Below are positions 26,034 through 34,484 of a DNA stretch of 38,175 nucleotides, one piece after another. The notes below the pieces were generated by a model. It saw only the letters and a list, made by a program, of their open reading frames with translations. It was not told the origin of the DNA and made no database searches. The position numbers and the translations under genes are program-made. The stretch spans positions 1 to 38,175 of the forward strand of contig CAIWRU010000081.1 in assembly GCA_903915155.1 (NCBI GenBank), written 5' to 3'. The stretch is from an uncultured Mucilaginibacter sp. GTDB lineage: Bacteria; Bacteroidota; Bacteroidia; Sphingobacteriales; Sphingobacteriaceae. The first letter of the stretch is position 1; the number at the start of each line of letters is the position of its first letter.

Positions 26034-26106
26034 AGCACTAATATATCAGCTTATAACCTTACACAAGCCATTATGTTTAGCCTGGGTAGTTAATATGACA
26101 GTTAGC

Positions 26107-26655
26107 CTATTTAGTATAGTAAAAATCGTTTACCGTTTTATAGTTAGTTGAAACAGAATTGGCCGTAGCGGTATAACTATCTTCGGTATGTATACTAAGG
26201 GTGGTTGAAGTTATGGCGTTAAGCTTTGAAGTATGCACCAGGTTGGTGATAGCTGTATTAATGTTATAATTTGTGGAAGCACTATAAAAGGCCTGAAAAA
26301 ACAAAAGGCCCGCCATTGTATTTGACACGGTGAGCGCCGAATTTGAAGCAGTGTAAGTACCGGTAACCTCTGCTTCTGCGTTAGCGGGATTGTTTAGATC
26401 CTTTGATAAATATGTGCCTACGCTCTTATACGATTTATCGGCATTGAACTGAACGTTTGCTGCTGTAGTATCTGACGCCAGGCAAACGGTGTCAACCTGT
26501 TTTACATTATTTATATATTGCACGTAGCTTTGCTTTTGCAGATTCCATTTACCAACTATCATTGTTTGCGCACCTGGGCTTGGAGCATTTTTATGGCAGG
26601 CGCTAAATGTGAACATCGTTACTAAGGCAAGTAACAAGCATGCAATGCGTTTCAT
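26107..26655 (-). CDS. Lipocalin-like lipoprotein
   Basis: Exported lipoprotein of 182 residues: a basic start, hydrophobic stretch LLLALVTMF, and lipobox FSAC with the lipidated Cys20. The mature part begins VGKWNLQKQSYVQ and continues with short strands, FNADKSYKSVGTYL and EVTGTYTASNSALTVSNT, like the lipocalin-type domain of many Bacteroidota lipoproteins. Function unknown. Thr, Ser, Asn and Ala are enriched, as often in surface proteins. Confidence 0.75.
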   Translation of the reverse strand: MKRIACLLLALVTMFTFSACHKNAPSPGAQTMIVGKWNLQKQSYVQYINNVKQVDTVCLASDTTAANVQFNADKSYKSVGTYLSKDLNNPANAEAEVTGTYTASNSALTVSNTMAGLLFFQAFYSASTNYNINTAITNLVHTSKLNAITSTTLSIHTEDSYTATANSVSTNYKTVNDFYYTK

Positions 26656-26804
26656 TTTTTATTGGTTTAAGTAAAGTTATAAAATAATGCGCTAAAAGAG
26701 GGGTTTTCCTGATAGTACGATCATTGGATTGTTAAAATTACACCTATGGCAAAATATATTATCAAAATATACCCTGATTATTATTTCTTTGCAGAAAAAA
26801 ACTC

Positions 26805-27263
26805 ATGGCATTAACAATAGGTCAACCCGCACCACAATTTACCTTATCATCATCCGAACTAAAAACCATATCACTTGCTGATTATAAGGGTAAAAAAGTG
26901 ATTATTCATTTCTTTCCGCTGGCGTTTACCGGGGTTTGCACAACGCAATTATGCACTATGCGCGATAACTTTGGCTATTATGATGGCCTTAACGCGGTAA
27001 TACTGGGCATATCGGTTGATTCGCCTTTTACCCTGGCAAAATTTAAAGAAGAAAATAACTACCAATTCCAGTTGCTTTCGGATTTTAACAAGGAAGCTTC
27101 AACGGCTTATGGCGCTCTATATGATACTTTTTTCGGTATGAAGGGAATAGCAAAACGTGCAGCTTTTGTGGTTGATGAAGAGCAAAATATTATCTATGCC
27201 GAAGTGCTTGAAGATGCAAACAACTTGCCCGATTTTAACGCAATTGCAGAAATTGTAAAGTAA
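26805..27263 (+). CDS. Peroxiredoxin (BCP/AhpE-like thiol peroxidase)
   Basis: Soluble peroxidase of 152 residues that reduces hydrogen peroxide or organic peroxides with thiols. The active site PLAFTGVCTTQLCTMRD carries the peroxidatic Cys45; Cys50, five residues later, is the likely resolving cysteine of the atypical two-Cys type. The core AhpC/TSA fold (APQFTLSSSE, KKVIIHFFP, AVILGISVDSP, QLLSDFNKEASTAYG, RAAFVVDEEQNIIY) is complete. Monocistronic, followed by the tRNA. Confidence 0.92.
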   Translation: MALTIGQPAPQFTLSSSELKTISLADYKGKKVIIHFFPLAFTGVCTTQLCTMRDNFGYYDGLNAVILGISVDSPFTLAKFKEENNYQFQLLSDFNKEASTAYGALYDTFFGMKGIAKRAAFVVDEEQNIIYAEVLEDANNLPDFNAIAEIVK

Positions 27264-27298
27264 TTTTAACTTTTTATAGCGGATTAAAAGAAAAATCC

Positions 27299-27306
27299 TA
27301 TTTTTG
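27299..27306 (+). promoter_or_regulatory. Bacteroidota -7 box upstream of tRNA-Arg
   Basis: TATTTTTG matches TAnnTTTG exactly and lies 52 bases before the tRNA. No clear -33 box. Confidence 0.5.
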
Positions 27307-27358
27307 CAGTCCGTTAAAAAAGGCACTTGTATTAAAGTACTTAATTTAATAAAGGATT

Positions 27359-27432
27359 GCACTTGTAGCTCAATTGGATAGAGCATCTCACTACGGATGA
27401 GAAGGTTAGGGGTTCGACTCCCTTCAAGTGCA
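27359..27432 (+). tRNA. tRNA-Arg (anticodon ACG)
   Basis: Full cloverleaf of 74 bases. The acceptor arms GCACTTG and CAAGTGC pair over 7 bp with discriminator A; the D arm is GCTC/GAGC; the anticodon stem TCTCA/TGAGA holds the loop CTACGGA with anticodon ACG; the T arm is AGGGG-TTCGACT-CCCTT. CCA is not encoded. ACG normally becomes ICG and reads CGU, CGC and CGA. Confidence 0.97.
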
Positions 27433-27439
27433 CATTATC

Positions 27440-27508
27440 AAGTCGAAAGTTTTTAGTCGAAAGTCAAAAGCAGACTTACGACTTATAACTACCGACCAAA
27501 GACTAAAA
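27440..27508. repeat. Word repeat hairpin (agtcgaaag) after tRNA-Arg
   Basis: AGTCGAAAGT occurs at 27441-27450 and 27455-27464, and complementary ACTTACGACTT follows at 27474-27484, then further GACTAAA words. It lies between the tRNA and the terminator before adk. Confidence 0.7.
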
Positions 27509-27509
27509 T

Positions 27510-27545
27510 AAGCCTTTCTGTATTGTACCGGAAGGCTTTTAATTT
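27510..27545 (+). terminator. Rho-independent terminator
   Basis: AAGCCTTTC (27510-27518) pairs with GGAAGGCTT (27530-27538), followed by TTTTAATTT. It probably ends the tRNA transcript, ten bases before the adk start, so adk needs its own promoter or read-through. Confidence 0.7.
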
Positions 27546-27554
27546 GATATAAGC

Positions 27555-28136
27555 ATGCTAAATTTAGTATTGTTCGGCCCGCCCGGAGCAGGTAAAGGTA
27601 CCCAATCACAAAAACTTATTGAAAAATATGGCCTGATCCATCTTTCAACCGGCGACTTGTTGCGTGGTGAGATAGCGCAGGGAACAGCATTAGGTTTGGA
27701 AGCTGATCACCTGATGAAAGAAGGCAAACTTGTTCCTGATAGTGTAGTTATCGGCATGATCAGCCATAAGCTCGACTCAAATGCAGCTGTAAAAGGATTT
27801 ATTTTTGATGGGTTTCCGCGTACGGTTGCACAGGCAGAAGCGCTTGATGAATTGTTAATAAGCAAAGCTGCACCAATAAGCGGTATGGTGGCACTTGAGG
27901 TTGATGATGATGAATTAGAGCGCCGTTTATTATTACGTGGTAAAGATTCAGGCCGTGCGGACGATGCCAATCCGGAAGTTATCCGCAAACGAATAAAAGA
28001 ATACAACGATAAAACAGCACCGGTTGCTGAATTTTATAAAGGTCAAAGTAAATTTAGCAGCATTAATGGTATAGGATCGGTGGATGAAATATTCGCTGCT
28101 ATATGTACTATTATTGATAAATGGCTGAAAAAATAA
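27555..28136 (+). CDS. adk: Adenylate kinase
   Basis: Converts ATP and AMP to two ADP in the cytoplasm. Length 193, the short-lid form: P-loop FGPPGAGKGT (7-16), AMP site STGDLLRGEI and FDGFPRTVAQAEAL, and lid region RGKDSGRADDANPEVIRKR, without zinc cysteines. It precedes obg, a common Bacteroidota arrangement; the 109-base gap holds a strong hairpin. Confidence 0.97.
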   Translation: MLNLVLFGPPGAGKGTQSQKLIEKYGLIHLSTGDLLRGEIAQGTALGLEADHLMKEGKLVPDSVVIGMISHKLDSNAAVKGFIFDGFPRTVAQAEALDELLISKAAPISGMVALEVDDDELERRLLLRGKDSGRADDANPEVIRKRIKEYNDKTAPVAEFYKGQSKFSSINGIGSVDEIFAAICTIIDKWLKK

Positions 28137-28157
28137 TAAATCTGATAATACAGTTTT

Positions 28158-28219
28158 AAAGTTACTAAAGTCCGAAGTTAAGAGCTACAAAGCTTTTTAC
28201 TTCGGACTTTACTAACTTT
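28158..28219. repeat. Word repeat hairpin between adk and obg
   Basis: Arms of 21 bases (28158-28178 and 28199-28219) pair at 20 positions; the core is AAAGTCCGAAGT / ACTTCGGACTTT. The stem ends 26 bases before the obg start. The loop contains AGCTACAAAGCT, a smaller hairpin. Confidence 0.85.
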
Positions 28220-28245
28220 GGGGCTTTTCCTCTAAAATAACAATC

Positions 28246-29250
28246 ATGTCCCAGGGTTCCAATTTTGTTGATTATGTGAAGATATGCTGCCGTTCAGGTC
28301 ATGGAGGGGCGGGATCATCGCATTTGCACCGCGATAAACATACTGCTATGGGCGGCCCTGATGGTGGCGATGGCGGTCGTGGCGGCCATGTTATAGTAAA
28401 AGGCAACGCTCAATTATGGACATTACTTCACCTTAAATTCCGTAAACACGTTATTGCCGGCGACGGCGAATCGGGTGGTAGCTCACAGAAAAGTGGTAAA
28501 ACCGGACGCGATGAAATATTGGAAGTGCCATTGGGCACTATTGCCAAAAACGCGGAGACAGACGAGATTTTATTCGAAATAACCCAGGATGGCGAAACCC
28601 GCATATTGACCGATGGCGGCAGGGGAGGCTTGGGCAACTGGCATTTTAAAACCGCCACTTTCCAAACCCCGCGATTTTCACAACCCGGCGAAGACGGTAA
28701 GGAACAATGGAACGTACTGGAACTAAAGTTACTGGCCGATGTTGGCTTGGTTGGCTTCCCTAACGCGGGGAAATCAACCCTGCTTTCGGTGGTGTCAGCT
28801 GCCAAACCCGAGATAGCTGATTATGCGTTTACTACGCTGGTGCCTAATTTAGGTATAGTGGCTTACCGCGATAACCGTTCGTTTGTTATGGCAGATATAC
28901 CGGGTATTATTGAAGGTGCATCGCAAGGGAAGGGGTTAGGCTTTAGGTTCCTGCGGCATATCGAGCGTAACTCGGTATTGCTGTTTATGGTGCCTGCCGA
29001 TACTACGCGTACTATTAAAGAGGAATACGAGATACTGATTCACGAACTGAACGAATACAACCCCGAACTGGCGCACAAACCGCGTGTGCTGGCCGTTACC
29101 AAATCGGATATGCTGGATGATGAACTGATGCAGGAAATGAAAAAGGAATTGCCGAAAGGCGTGCCATCGGTGTTTATTTCATCTGTAGCTCAAAAGGGAA
29201 TAAGCGAGTTGAAGGATTTGTTGTGGACGGAGATAAATAAAGAGCGGTAA
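28246..29250 (+). CDS. obgE: Obg GTPase (ribosome assembly)
   Basis: Essential GTPase of 50S ribosome assembly and stress response. Length 334. The glycine-rich Obg fold fills the first 160 residues ([24 protein letters not shown]). The G domain has P-loop GFPNAGKST (170-178), G3 DIPG, and G4 TKSD. There is no long C-terminal acidic tail as in E. coli. Probably co-transcribed with adk. Confidence 0.97.
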   Translation: MSQGSNFVDYVKICCRSGHGGAGSSHLHRDKHTAMGGPDGGDGGRGGHVIVKGNAQLWTLLHLKFRKHVIAGDGESGGSSQKSGKTGRDEILEVPLGTIAKNAETDEILFEITQDGETRILTDGGRGGLGNWHFKTATFQTPRFSQPGEDGKEQWNVLELKLLADVGLVGFPNAGKSTLLSVVSAAKPEIADYAFTTLVPNLGIVAYRDNRSFVMADIPGIIEGASQGKGLGFRFLRHIERNSVLLFMVPADTTRTIKEEYEILIHELNEYNPELAHKPRVLAVTKSDMLDDELMQEMKKELPKGVPSVFISSVAQKGISELKDLLWTEINKER

Positions 29251-29263
29251 GCTCAAATCATTT

Positions 29264-29422
29264 CGGCTAAAGCCGCACAATTGCTATAACCTGATATAAT
29301 TATTGTTCGTTTCTACTGCCGGGGTGCCTATTGATCACTACTTGCTTATTATTGCACCCGCTATTGATTGCCGTTGGCTTAAGCCAACGGATAAATAATA
29401 AAAAAAGGGAAAGGCTTTAGCC
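29264..29422. repeat. Three GGCTnnAGCC palindromes between convergent genes
   Basis: CGGCTAAAGCCG at 29264-29275, the perfect palindrome CCGTTGGCTTAAGCCAACGG at 29371-29390, and GGCTTTAGCC at 29413-29422. All share GGCT/AGCC arms. They occupy the gap between obg and the convergent membrane protein gene and could block read-through from both sides. Confidence 0.7.
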
Positions 29423-29434
29423 AAATTACACCTG

Positions 29435-31030
29435 CTATTTAGCCGAATACAAGATATACCCCCCACTCAATTTCTGCTGAGTGAAGCTTGTATAACCAGG
29501 AAAAAATTTCATGAACATGGCTGCTTGTGCGCCTGCGTATTTTGCAGGCAGCAGCATATACAATGGGCCGGCATGGCCGCTGTAGGTATAATCATCCACA
29601 TCAATTGCTGCGCCGGGTGGTGGCGGGTCGATATTGATTACACGGTTGTTGGCAATTTCCAAAGGTAGATCGGCGCTTATAAAAACAAATATGGCCTGTT
29701 TGTTTTGCCTATCCAGGTTCATGATATAATCAAGCGAGGTTTGATCTATAAACTCCTGCGCCATGCCCGATATGCCCCTTGCGCTTACATTTTTATTGAA
29801 GGTATATGCTTTTACAAAAAACGAGTAATTGGTAAAAGCCAGAACGGCACACAATATGCCGAACGTTATTTGAAATGCGGATTTTATTTTACTGATGAGA
29901 TAGATCATCCCTGGTACTATCAATATACCTACAATGCGGAAGTGCCTGCCTTCGTAGGATATGTTTAACTGCCTTAAATACGCCCAGCTAAAAAAGAATA
30001 TCGATACCACGTAAAATACCAGTAAAAACAAACGGTAATCATTTTTAGGTACATAGCGGATAATAGCACCAATCAATGCCAGGCTGAAAAAGGCCAATAG
30101 TAACACCACAACAACCGCATGCGCAGGTGTTAAATAAGGCGTAAATGTGGGAAATAGTAGCCCATGCATAACATCATCAACCGAAAAACCTGAAATAATT
30201 GGCGAGCCCAAGGGGAAGCTAAATGTTTGCCAATCAAACTTAAAGCCGGTTGACGCTGCCGCGGGATTATCGCCTTTTGAAAGGAAGAATACATAAATGC
30301 AAGCCAGTGATATAACCGCCGGAATAGTGAGCCATACACCGGTTTTAAATGAATTGGGTATATTTATTTTATTATTTATGGACGATAAACGCAGCCAAAT
30401 GCACAGCAGCCCGGCAGCGTATATCCATATAAAGGACGATTTGCACAAAAAGCCCAGCCAGCCCGATAGTAATACGAATAGGAGTAATTGCCAGCCCGGT
30501 TTTTTAATGCTGACACAGCCGTACAGGAACCATCCCTCAAAACCAAATAATAGTATTTCGCCGCCATTGTAAAAAATATAGGGCGTTATAAATGCCTCCT
30601 GGCAAATAATAAATACAAGGCTTAGCGCTGCTATGTTTGGTGTAAAACCTATTTTTTTGAAGAATGTATAAAATCCGGCAAGACCGCATAGTTCGAGCAG
30701 AATTACGGTTAGCGCTGTTGCATGGCCTGTGTTCAACCCCAATATCGACTTTATAAAATAGGGGAGCAGGTATTGCCCGGGCGACCACCAAGTTAAAAAT
30801 TGTGCTGTGTTTTGCGAAATATCGTCCTGACTGGGGGCTACCAGCCGGTTAAAGCCGCCGCCCATTTGCATTGATCGCATTACCTGGAAGCCGTGCGCGG
30901 CATCGGGGAAAATTGATGGTGGGTAGATAAATATCATAACGCCCATTGCAACTACAACAGTGGCTATGATGATCAATATTATACGATGTCGGGGGATGTT
31001 TTTCAAAGTATAAAAGTTGAGGAGATACAA
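29435..31030 (-). CDS. Multi-spanning membrane protein, probable GT-C type glycosyltransferase
   Basis: Inner-membrane protein of 531 residues with about 10-12 membrane helices and a soluble C-terminal part of some 100 residues. After the first helix (17-36) comes a loop with Asp43 in PSIFPDAAHGFQVMRSMQMGGG, the place where GT-C enzymes, which use polyprenyl-phosphate sugars, carry their catalytic acid. No family name can be given with confidence. It is the last gene of the glycosyltransferase-exosortase operon, one base after the acetyltransferase gene, so a role in building or moving a surface glycan is likely. A flippase or polymerase is the alternative. Confidence 0.6.
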   Translation of the reverse strand: MYLLNFYTLKNIPRHRIILIIIATVVVAMGVMIFIYPPSIFPDAAHGFQVMRSMQMGGGFNRLVAPSQDDISQNTAQFLTWWSPGQYLLPYFIKSILGLNTGHATALTVILLELCGLAGFYTFFKKIGFTPNIAALSLVFIICQEAFITPYIFYNGGEILLFGFEGWFLYGCVSIKKPGWQLLLFVLLSGWLGFLCKSSFIWIYAAGLLCIWLRLSSINNKINIPNSFKTGVWLTIPAVISLACIYVFFLSKGDNPAAASTGFKFDWQTFSFPLGSPIISGFSVDDVMHGLLFPTFTPYLTPAHAVVVVLLLAFFSLALIGAIIRYVPKNDYRLFLLVFYVVSIFFFSWAYLRQLNISYEGRHFRIVGILIVPGMIYLISKIKSAFQITFGILCAVLAFTNYSFFVKAYTFNKNVSARGISGMAQEFIDQTSLDYIMNLDRQNKQAIFVFISADLPLEIANNRVINIDPPPPGAAIDVDDYTYSGHAGPLYMLLPAKYAGAQAAMFMKFFPGYTSFTQQKLSGGYILYSAK

Positions 31031-31031
31031 C

Positions 31032-31583
31032 TTAGCCCACTATTCGAGGGCGTATTTTTACGGCGGGGTTGCCCTGGTAAACGGAGTACGGTTCCAGGTT
31101 TTTGGTGGCGACAGAACCCGTGGTGAGTACCGCATGGCTACCCACGGTAATTCCCTGGTTAACCACAGCGAGCGCGCCAATCCATACGCCGTCTTCCAGT
31201 ATCACACTACCGGTTATCAGGTCGAACGTAGTTTTCTTATAATTATGGCTGCCGGTAAGCAGTACAGCACCTTGCGATAAGCATACGTTTGAGCCAATGG
31301 TTATCATCACTAAACTGTCTATCCAAACATTTTCGCCTATCCATGTTTCATCGCCAATGGTTAAAAACCAGGGATATTTAATGTTAACGCAAGGCTTTAT
31401 AGTTACGTTTTTACCAATCGTGGCGCCGAACAAACGCAACAAAAATACCTTGAAACCGCTGATGGGCAGCAGGCTTGTTTTAAAAACAAAAGCATTAACA
31501 TACAACCACAACAGCCGCTTAAAGGCATTGCCGCCCGGGTTAAACGGGTAATTATTATAGGTTGAAAGATCAGTTTGCTGCAT
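31032..31583 (-). CDS. WcaF-like sugar O-acetyltransferase (left-handed beta helix)
   Basis: Hexapeptide-repeat acetyltransferase of 183 residues, related to colanic-acid acetyltransferase WcaF. Hexapeptide rungs run from about 56 to 165 (IGKNVTIKP, IGDETWIGENVWIDS, IGSNVCLSQGAVLLTG, LEDGVWIGALAVVNQGITVGSHAVL), with the catalytic His113 in TGSHNY. The end SVYQGNPAVKIRPR is typical. It overlaps the upstream fusion gene by 14 bases, so the two are coupled. It likely acetylates a sugar of the same surface glycan. Confidence 0.88.
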   Translation of the reverse strand: MQQTDLSTYNNYPFNPGGNAFKRLLWLYVNAFVFKTSLLPISGFKVFLLRLFGATIGKNVTIKPCVNIKYPWFLTIGDETWIGENVWIDSLVMITIGSNVCLSQGAVLLTGSHNYKKTTFDLITGSVILEDGVWIGALAVVNQGITVGSHAVLTTGSVATKNLEPYSVYQGNPAVKIRPRIVG

Positions 31584-32991
31584 ATGCTTTATTTTCGCCG
31601 TCGGAACTTTTCACCCAAAAATATAAACTGATAGCGACAATGATGTAGATAATTATATTAAAAATGGTGTGATGGTCGATGATCTTATTTTCGTTTTTAT
31701 TCCAATATAAGGCCAGCAGCATAAAACGTATCACGTTTAAAAATTCTATAGCAAATATGCCTGTTACCAGGAAAATTATCTTGCGCTTTAATGGTTTTGG
31801 AAAAGCCAGAACAAAGGCAGCAAAAAAGCTGATAACTCCCAAACCCAAACACGAATAAACTATCCATATGGAACTATGCCCTGCTACCAGTAATTCATAG
31901 TCGTTGCGAATAGCTGTAAAGCCTAACAGTTTGAGCAAACCCGTGCTTACATACAATAAGAGTGAGCGCAGGCCTTGTATATAGTTTAAATAATGATCTA
32001 AAAAAGGACTGTAATGGCCTCCCGGGCTGGTGATGCCATAATAAAATAAATTAAAAGCATAGAATAGTAGAAACAGTACAATAAACCTGAATACAAACCT
32101 AAGCGGAGATGCTGACCCGTCATTCGCGAATTTTTCGGGTTGCTGTTGTTTTATGATCTCATCAATTTTAACATCGACTATCAGCCGGAACCAATAGGCC
32201 TGTAAAAAATGAAAAATAACGCCCTCGCGTCCGTCGAGTATCCCTAGCTGGAAGAACATGCGGTATATGAAATAGAGCATTGGCCTTGTGTAGCGGGGCA
32301 ACTGCCACCATAATTGCTTTAAGCATGCCGTACGCTCATCGGGTGAGCCCCAAAAATTAGGTTTTACTGTTTGGGTACGCAGGTTAAGCATTCGCTCTAC
32401 TTCTTCGGCGGCCACTAAATCGCTGTAGCGGTTGTGTTTATCTATCCAAAATTTAATGTTGTTTTCCTTCAGGTTTTCTTCAAGTATAAAACCATCCTTC
32501 CAAACTTCGGTTTTGCCCGGTACTATGAACCGATGATCCATGTTCTCATTCAGGTCGGAATAGCCCACACCAAAACGTATCATTTTAAGCAGGTAGAAAG
32601 GCGAGTACCCGCCATGTTTTATCCATCGATTTTTAAAATAGTTTTTACGATTAAAATAGATTCCGTCTATATCTTTGTAATTTTCACCCTTAAAATTTAA
32701 CAGCTTAGTTTTTAACTCAGGCGTTACTACCTGGTCGGCATCAAGGCAAATAACCCAGGGTGTTTTTATGTCGAAATTTTTAAGCGCAAAATCCCATTGT
32801 TTGGGATGATTTTCGAAAGCATGGGTTAAAACAACAGCGCCATATTCTGCCGCGATTACTAAAGTATTATCCGTGCTGCCCGAATCAAGAATAAATACAG
32901 GCGCATCAAGTTCTGCAACAGATTTCAGCAGGCGTGGAAGGTGGAGCTCCTCGTTAAAAGTTAAAATTATTATAGAAAACTGGCTGTTCAA
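31570..32991 (-). CDS. Glycosyltransferase family 2 - exosortase fusion protein
   Basis: Two-domain protein of 473 residues. Residues 1-240 are a GT2 glycosyltransferase of the WaaE/KdtX type: FSIIILTFNEELHLPRLL, ILDSGSTDNT (Asp36) and ICLDADQV (84-86). Residues 300-462 are membrane-embedded with six or so helices and resemble an exosortase/archaeosortase: Cys381 in IVYSCLGLGV, Arg422 in LNVIRFMLL and His440/441 in HHTIFNI, the order of the family's Cys-Arg-His triad. Exosortases cut and re-anchor proteins bearing a C-terminal sorting helix; no substrate protein with such a tail is visible here. It may belong to the Bacteroidota exosortases tied to exopolysaccharide loci. It overlaps the preceding methyltransferase remnant by ATGA and the next gene by 14 bases. 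Confidence 0.82.
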   Translation of the reverse strand: MNSQFSIIILTFNEELHLPRLLKSVAELDAPVFILDSGSTDNTLVIAAEYGAVVLTHAFENHPKQWDFALKNFDIKTPWVICLDADQVVTPELKTKLLNFKGENYKDIDGIYFNRKNYFKNRWIKHGGYSPFYLLKMIRFGVGYSDLNENMDHRFIVPGKTEVWKDGFILEENLKENNIKFWIDKHNRYSDLVAAEEVERMLNLRTQTVKPNFWGSPDERTACLKQLWWQLPRYTRPMLYFIYRMFFQLGILDGREGVIFHFLQAYWFRLIVDVKIDEIIKQQQPEKFANDGSASPLRFVFRFIVLFLLFYAFNLFYYGITSPGGHYSPFLDHYLNYIQGLRSLLLYVSTGLLKLLGFTAIRNDYELLVAGHSSIWIVYSCLGLGVISFFAAFVLAFPKPLKRKIIFLVTGIFAIEFLNVIRFMLLALYWNKNENKIIDHHTIFNIIIYIIVAISLYFWVKSSDGENKAYAAN

Positions 32992-33206
32992 TTTAGTTCA
33001 GCTTTTATCATCATTGATTTCCAGAAATACGGGAAACGACCGCAGCCCTTAAAATCGGTTACCTTAAATCCTGAATTGGTTAACAGCTGGCTTAACGTGT
33101 TTTTCGACCAGAATTTTATATGGCCGCCATGCCATGTTGGGCTATGGTGCTTGTCCCACTTATCAAATACGCTCAGCATTATGTTTTTTAAATAGCCAAT
33201 GTGCAT
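32988..33206 (-). pseudogene. C-terminal remnant of a SAM methyltransferase
   Basis: 72 codons that read like the last quarter of a class I methyltransferase: GYLKNIMLSVFDKWDKH, GGHIKFWSKNTLSQLL and SGFKVTDFKGCGRFPYFWKSM, which is the usual end of the Methyltransf_23/UbiE-like proteins found in glycan loci. The SAM-binding half is absent; the frame upstream closes at a TAA about 30 bases before the ATG, and the wecA-like gene begins shortly after in the other direction. The stop still overlaps the start of the fusion gene by four bases (ATGA), so it seems to be a leftover operon partner. It may still be translated and couple translation. Confidence 0.7.
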
Positions 33207-33275
33207 AATGTTAACGATACAGAGGTACGTTTATTGTAAGAGATACTAAATTAAACTATTAGATTAAATTTTTAT

Positions 33276-34373
33276 ATGCAAGATTATTTACATACATACC
33301 CCGCTGTATATTTTATTTTCGTTACTGCATTTTCAATATTAATCGCGGTACTTGCACTCCCATCAATATTGCACGTTGCCCGTGAGCGCCACTTATATGA
33401 TGACCTGGGTAGTTTCAGAAAACACCATGATCATGGTATCCCACGCCTGGGGGGCGTTGCAATTTTTGTAAGCTTTACCATTACTTCGTTATTATTTGGC
33501 TTTGCCGATAAATCGTTACCTATTAACTACTTATTAACGGCCTGCATTATTTTATTTGCAATGGGCATGAAGGACGACCTGGCCGGGGTAAACTCTAATA
33601 CTAAATTTGCCATGCAGTTTGTAGTGGCGGCCATACTGGTAGTTTTGGGTGATATAAGCCTTACCAGCATGTATGGCATATTCGGGGTGTACGAGTTGCC
33701 TTATATACTGAGTGTAGTTCTGTCAACACTTGTTATAATGCTGATAGTTAATGCCTTTAACCTTATTGACGGTATTGACGGACTGGCATCAGCAACAGGT
33801 ATTATTGTAAACGGCGCCTTCGCGGCGTTATTTATATATATGAAGCATTATGAGCTTGCAGCGGTTGCGTTGGCCATGGTGGGCGCTACCATAGGGTTTT
33901 TGCGCTACAACCTCTCGCCTGCAAAAATATTTATGGGCGATACCGGTTCATTACTTATTGGCCTTATATCGGCCGTAATGGCTTTGAAATTTATTGAACT
34001 AAATAAATTCACAGGCGCTAAGCTACCCGAAATTATTTCGGCACCGGCATTTGCTATTTTAATAGGGCCTATATTTGACACGCTGCGCGTATTTGTTATG
34101 CGTATAATGAAAGGAGATTCGCCTTTTAAAGCCGACCGCAACCATATGCACCACCGCATTTTAACGCTTGGTTTCAGCCATATACAAACTACCATTTTAT
34201 TAGGCAGCATTAATATATTGTCAATTGTTATGGTATTAATGTTTAGTTATATGGGTAATTCGGTGCTGATATTAATGATAAGCGGAGTTTCGCTGCTGTT
34301 TAACTGGGGGCTTACATTCGTTATCCGTTCGAAAGAACGCGAGAAAGTGGCGTTGCGCAATTTATTTGCATGA
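33276..34373 (+). CDS. wecA: Undecaprenyl-phosphate sugar-1-phosphate transferase (WecA/TagO family)
   Basis: Membrane enzyme that starts glycan synthesis by moving a sugar-1-phosphate, usually GlcNAc, from its UDP form to undecaprenyl phosphate. Length 365, about ten membrane helices. Motifs: HGIPRLGG (53-60), MGMKDDLAG with Asp100-Asp101, NAFNLIDGIDGLA (159-171), FMGDTGS (219-225) and the cytoplasmic DRNHMHHR loop typical of the WecA branch rather than MraY. It is transcribed away from the fusion gene operon, which suggests a shared role in one surface glycan. Confidence 0.92.
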   Translation: MQDYLHTYPAVYFIFVTAFSILIAVLALPSILHVARERHLYDDLGSFRKHHDHGIPRLGGVAIFVSFTITSLLFGFADKSLPINYLLTACIILFAMGMKDDLAGVNSNTKFAMQFVVAAILVVLGDISLTSMYGIFGVYELPYILSVVLSTLVIMLIVNAFNLIDGIDGLASATGIIVNGAFAALFIYMKHYELAAVALAMVGATIGFLRYNLSPAKIFMGDTGSLLIGLISAVMALKFIELNKFTGAKLPEIISAPAFAILIGPIFDTLRVFVMRIMKGDSPFKADRNHMHHRILTLGFSHIQTTILLGSINILSIVMVLMFSYMGNSVLILMISGVSLLFNWGLTFVIRSKEREKVALRNLFA

Positions 34374-34484
34374 TAATCATCCTGCTATGTACCTGGTTAT
34401 TCGCCGGTAAAAATAGCCGCCGTACCAAACTATTTCCTTAAGTTTAGGGTTGTATAGGTAATTGTAAAGCAACCCCTTAATTAC

